Positions 62,620-64,000 of a stretch of DNA of 64,000 nt are shown here, in pieces. Below the pieces are notes generated by a model that made no database searches, was not told the origin of the DNA, and worked only from the letters and a program-made list of their open reading frames with translations. How positions within the stretch are numbered: the first letter of the stretch is position 1; every line of letters starts with the position of its first letter. This DNA is from Paramecium octaurelia. Taxonomy: Eukaryota > Ciliophora > Oligohymenophorea > Peniculida > Parameciidae. Location: positions 310,001-374,000 of the forward strand of contig CAJJDP010000080.1 of assembly GCA_905182995.1 (NCBI GenBank). The letters are read 5' to 3'. Position numbers and translations under genes: made by a program.

Positions 62620-63589
62620 TCAGCCAATTAAATAGCTTAATTCATAGTCAGCTTTTAATGATTGATCGACAACGGTTTTATTGTTTTTGTGATATTCCTC
62701 AATATCTACTAATTTATCTCCAACAACTTAATCATAGCCAGTGTTCTCTAGAGCCTTATAATTAGCGATCAATTTGGTTAAGTTAATGTATGAGGGACAA
62801 TATAATTGTTGTCCTACAATGCAGTTGTTGGTTGGATGAATGATCTAATGGAATCAAAAATGAATAAATTACTTTTTCAATAAAAGAACTATTAAGTTGA
62901 GCTTTATAATTGTTTCCAAGGCTGTCTTCAATTAAATGAATGATGGATTTGAAATCAATGTGCTTGTGTCCTTTGGCCAAGAGCAACTTGCCAGCATGAT
63001 CGCCTGCAAGGACTCTGGCGACAATTGCCTCTAAATCTCCAGTGAAGATTGGGGCACATGATTGTCCTGTGCTTTTGAAGTAAATGCTTTGTCCATTATA
63101 AATTCTTTGAGCAATTTTATTAGTAAATGTGCTTTAAGGACCAAAAGTAATATCAGATCTGATTCCAACCAATTGAGGGATGGAGCGACGACCTTCGACT
63201 TCTAAATGTTTCCACTCATCAATTTCTTCCTGATGATCATGTTCGACTGGTGCAACATAAGCCACTGTTTTGTAGTTTCTGGTCTTGGCCAAATCTAGAG
63301 TGGCAACCAGCAAGTTTTTCTTGGAGGCTGTTACTTAGTAATAGTCATGGCTCACATAAAGGAGATTGTTGGCTTATTTGATCACATCATGGAGATCTTG
63401 ACGATCGCCCACTTTGAACAAGTCTATCTTGGTTGAGAATTATTGCTTGAACTTAAGTAATCTTTGAACTGTGAAGTATGTTGGGAAGATATCAGCACAG
63501 ATGATCTTCTCATACTTACCACTTTCAGCAGCTACTCTTAGGAATCCTTAAGCAATTCTATTGCTAGCATTTAGAATCAAGAGAGACAT
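62620..63589 (-). CDS. Rossmann-fold protein, possibly complex I NDUFA9-like
   Basis: Predicted 313 aa from ATG 63589, with a 28-nt intron at 62845-62872 and TGA 62620-62622. The N-terminus MSLLILNASNRIAQGFLRVA reads like the first beta-strand and helix of a Rossmann fold. The nucleotide-binding glycines are mostly missing (NASNRIA instead of GxxGxxG). The pattern continues as in extended short-chain dehydrogenases (LLVATLDLAKTRNYKTVAYV, then GDLEAIVARVLAGDHAGKL), without a clear YxxxK catalytic pair. This pattern, non-catalytic but fold-retaining, is seen in NDUFA9-type subunits of mitochondrial complex I. That assignment is a guess. The fold is more certain than the function. Confidence 0.6.
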
Positions 63590-63648
63590 ATCAAATAAAT
63601 AATTATATTTAGGATTTAATATCTAAGTAAATTTATATACACATAATC

Positions 63649-63960
63649 TCAAAATCCTCCACTCTTTCTTGTTCGTATTAAGTAGCACTTGAATTCATCC
63701 ACTAACTTAGTCAATTATTGTGCCTCTCTTTGTTTCTGCAATTTCTGTTCTCGCTAAATTTAGAATTGTTTCTATCGCTAATCGAAGCTCTCAAAATTAT
63801 GAACTTTCCTTGGTGTATGATGAGGATTCAATAGGGTTTGTTGTCTAATCAATACACTTAATCATTACATGTGACGAATGAATGAATCATCATCAAAATA
63901 GTCCTACTCACTTTTCGGAGCTATCTTGACTTGAACTGTATTTTATTAAATGCTCAACAT
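63649..63960 (-). CDS. Small basic coiled-coil protein, 95 aa
   Basis: ATG 63960 to TGA 63649-63651 with a 24-nt intron at 63845-63868 that removes a TGA and keeps codons whole. The protein is helical, with a Gln/Arg/Lys-rich centre (QKQFQIQREQKLQKQREAQQ). Sequence upstream to the window edge is also open in places, so an additional 5' exon beyond 64000 is possible. Unknown function. Confidence 0.55.
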
Positions 63961-64000
63961 GGGTTATCGTTTACTCTAGTTCCTCCTTTCCATTTCTTCC

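Overview
The window looks like macronuclear DNA of a ciliate, almost certainly a Paramecium. Genes read through TAA and TAG as glutamine and stop only at TGA (genetic code 6). Coding blocks are joined by tiny GT...AG introns, mostly GTA...TAG and about 18-31 nt. The DNA is AT-rich and genes are packed with gaps of tens of bases. The code excludes standard-code ciliates such as Stentor, and the intron size fits Paramecium rather than Tetrahymena. All CDS coordinates below run from ATG to TGA and include introns. Exon positions are given where the spliced length came out as whole codons.

Layout. 1-3.3 kb: importin-alpha-like gene (partial), an unresolved kilobase, and a mitochondrial SLC25 carrier. 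3.3-12.4 kb: one roughly 3,005-aa coiled-coil gene, two thirds of which is an in-frame tandem array of nearly identical 2,061-bp units; broken coding remnants follow. 14-21.8 kb: a 7.7-kb cysteine-rich, GPS-like, multi-membrane-span surface protein. 21.8-30.4 kb: a coiled-coil gene, an unknown gene, a secreted acidic protein, a decayed gene, and an EF-hand protein. 30.4-33.4 kb: VPS29 (retromer) and FCP1 (RNA polymerase II CTD phosphatase). 33.4-39 kb: a small coiled-coil protein, a decayed region, a membrane histidine-kinase-like protein without its phospho-acceptor His, and a CFAP20-domain protein. 39-44.3 kb: a SAC3/GANP-family mRNA-export protein and KAE1 (tRNA t6A synthesis). 44.3-53.7 kb: two plasma-membrane-type Ca2+-ATPases flanking an RCC1-repeat protein, a 106-aa protein and SmD1. 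54-64 kb: a B-box/PHR-like protein, an ABCA-type half transporter, several unknown proteins, a disrupted PH-domain protein kinase, and a Rossmann-fold protein.

The genes do not form one pathway. This is a normal eukaryotic mix of housekeeping genes (SmD1, KAE1, VPS29, FCP1, SAC3, importin) with ciliate-expanded families (Ca2+ pumps, coiled coils, cysteine-rich surface proteins, kinases). The most unusual item is the recently amplified coiled-coil repeat gene. Other notable points are divergent start codons only 10-39 bp apart, a Ca2+ pump paralogue whose ion-site motif has changed, and several decayed genes among intact neighbours. No tRNA, rRNA, CRISPR array, transposon or telomere repeat was seen.
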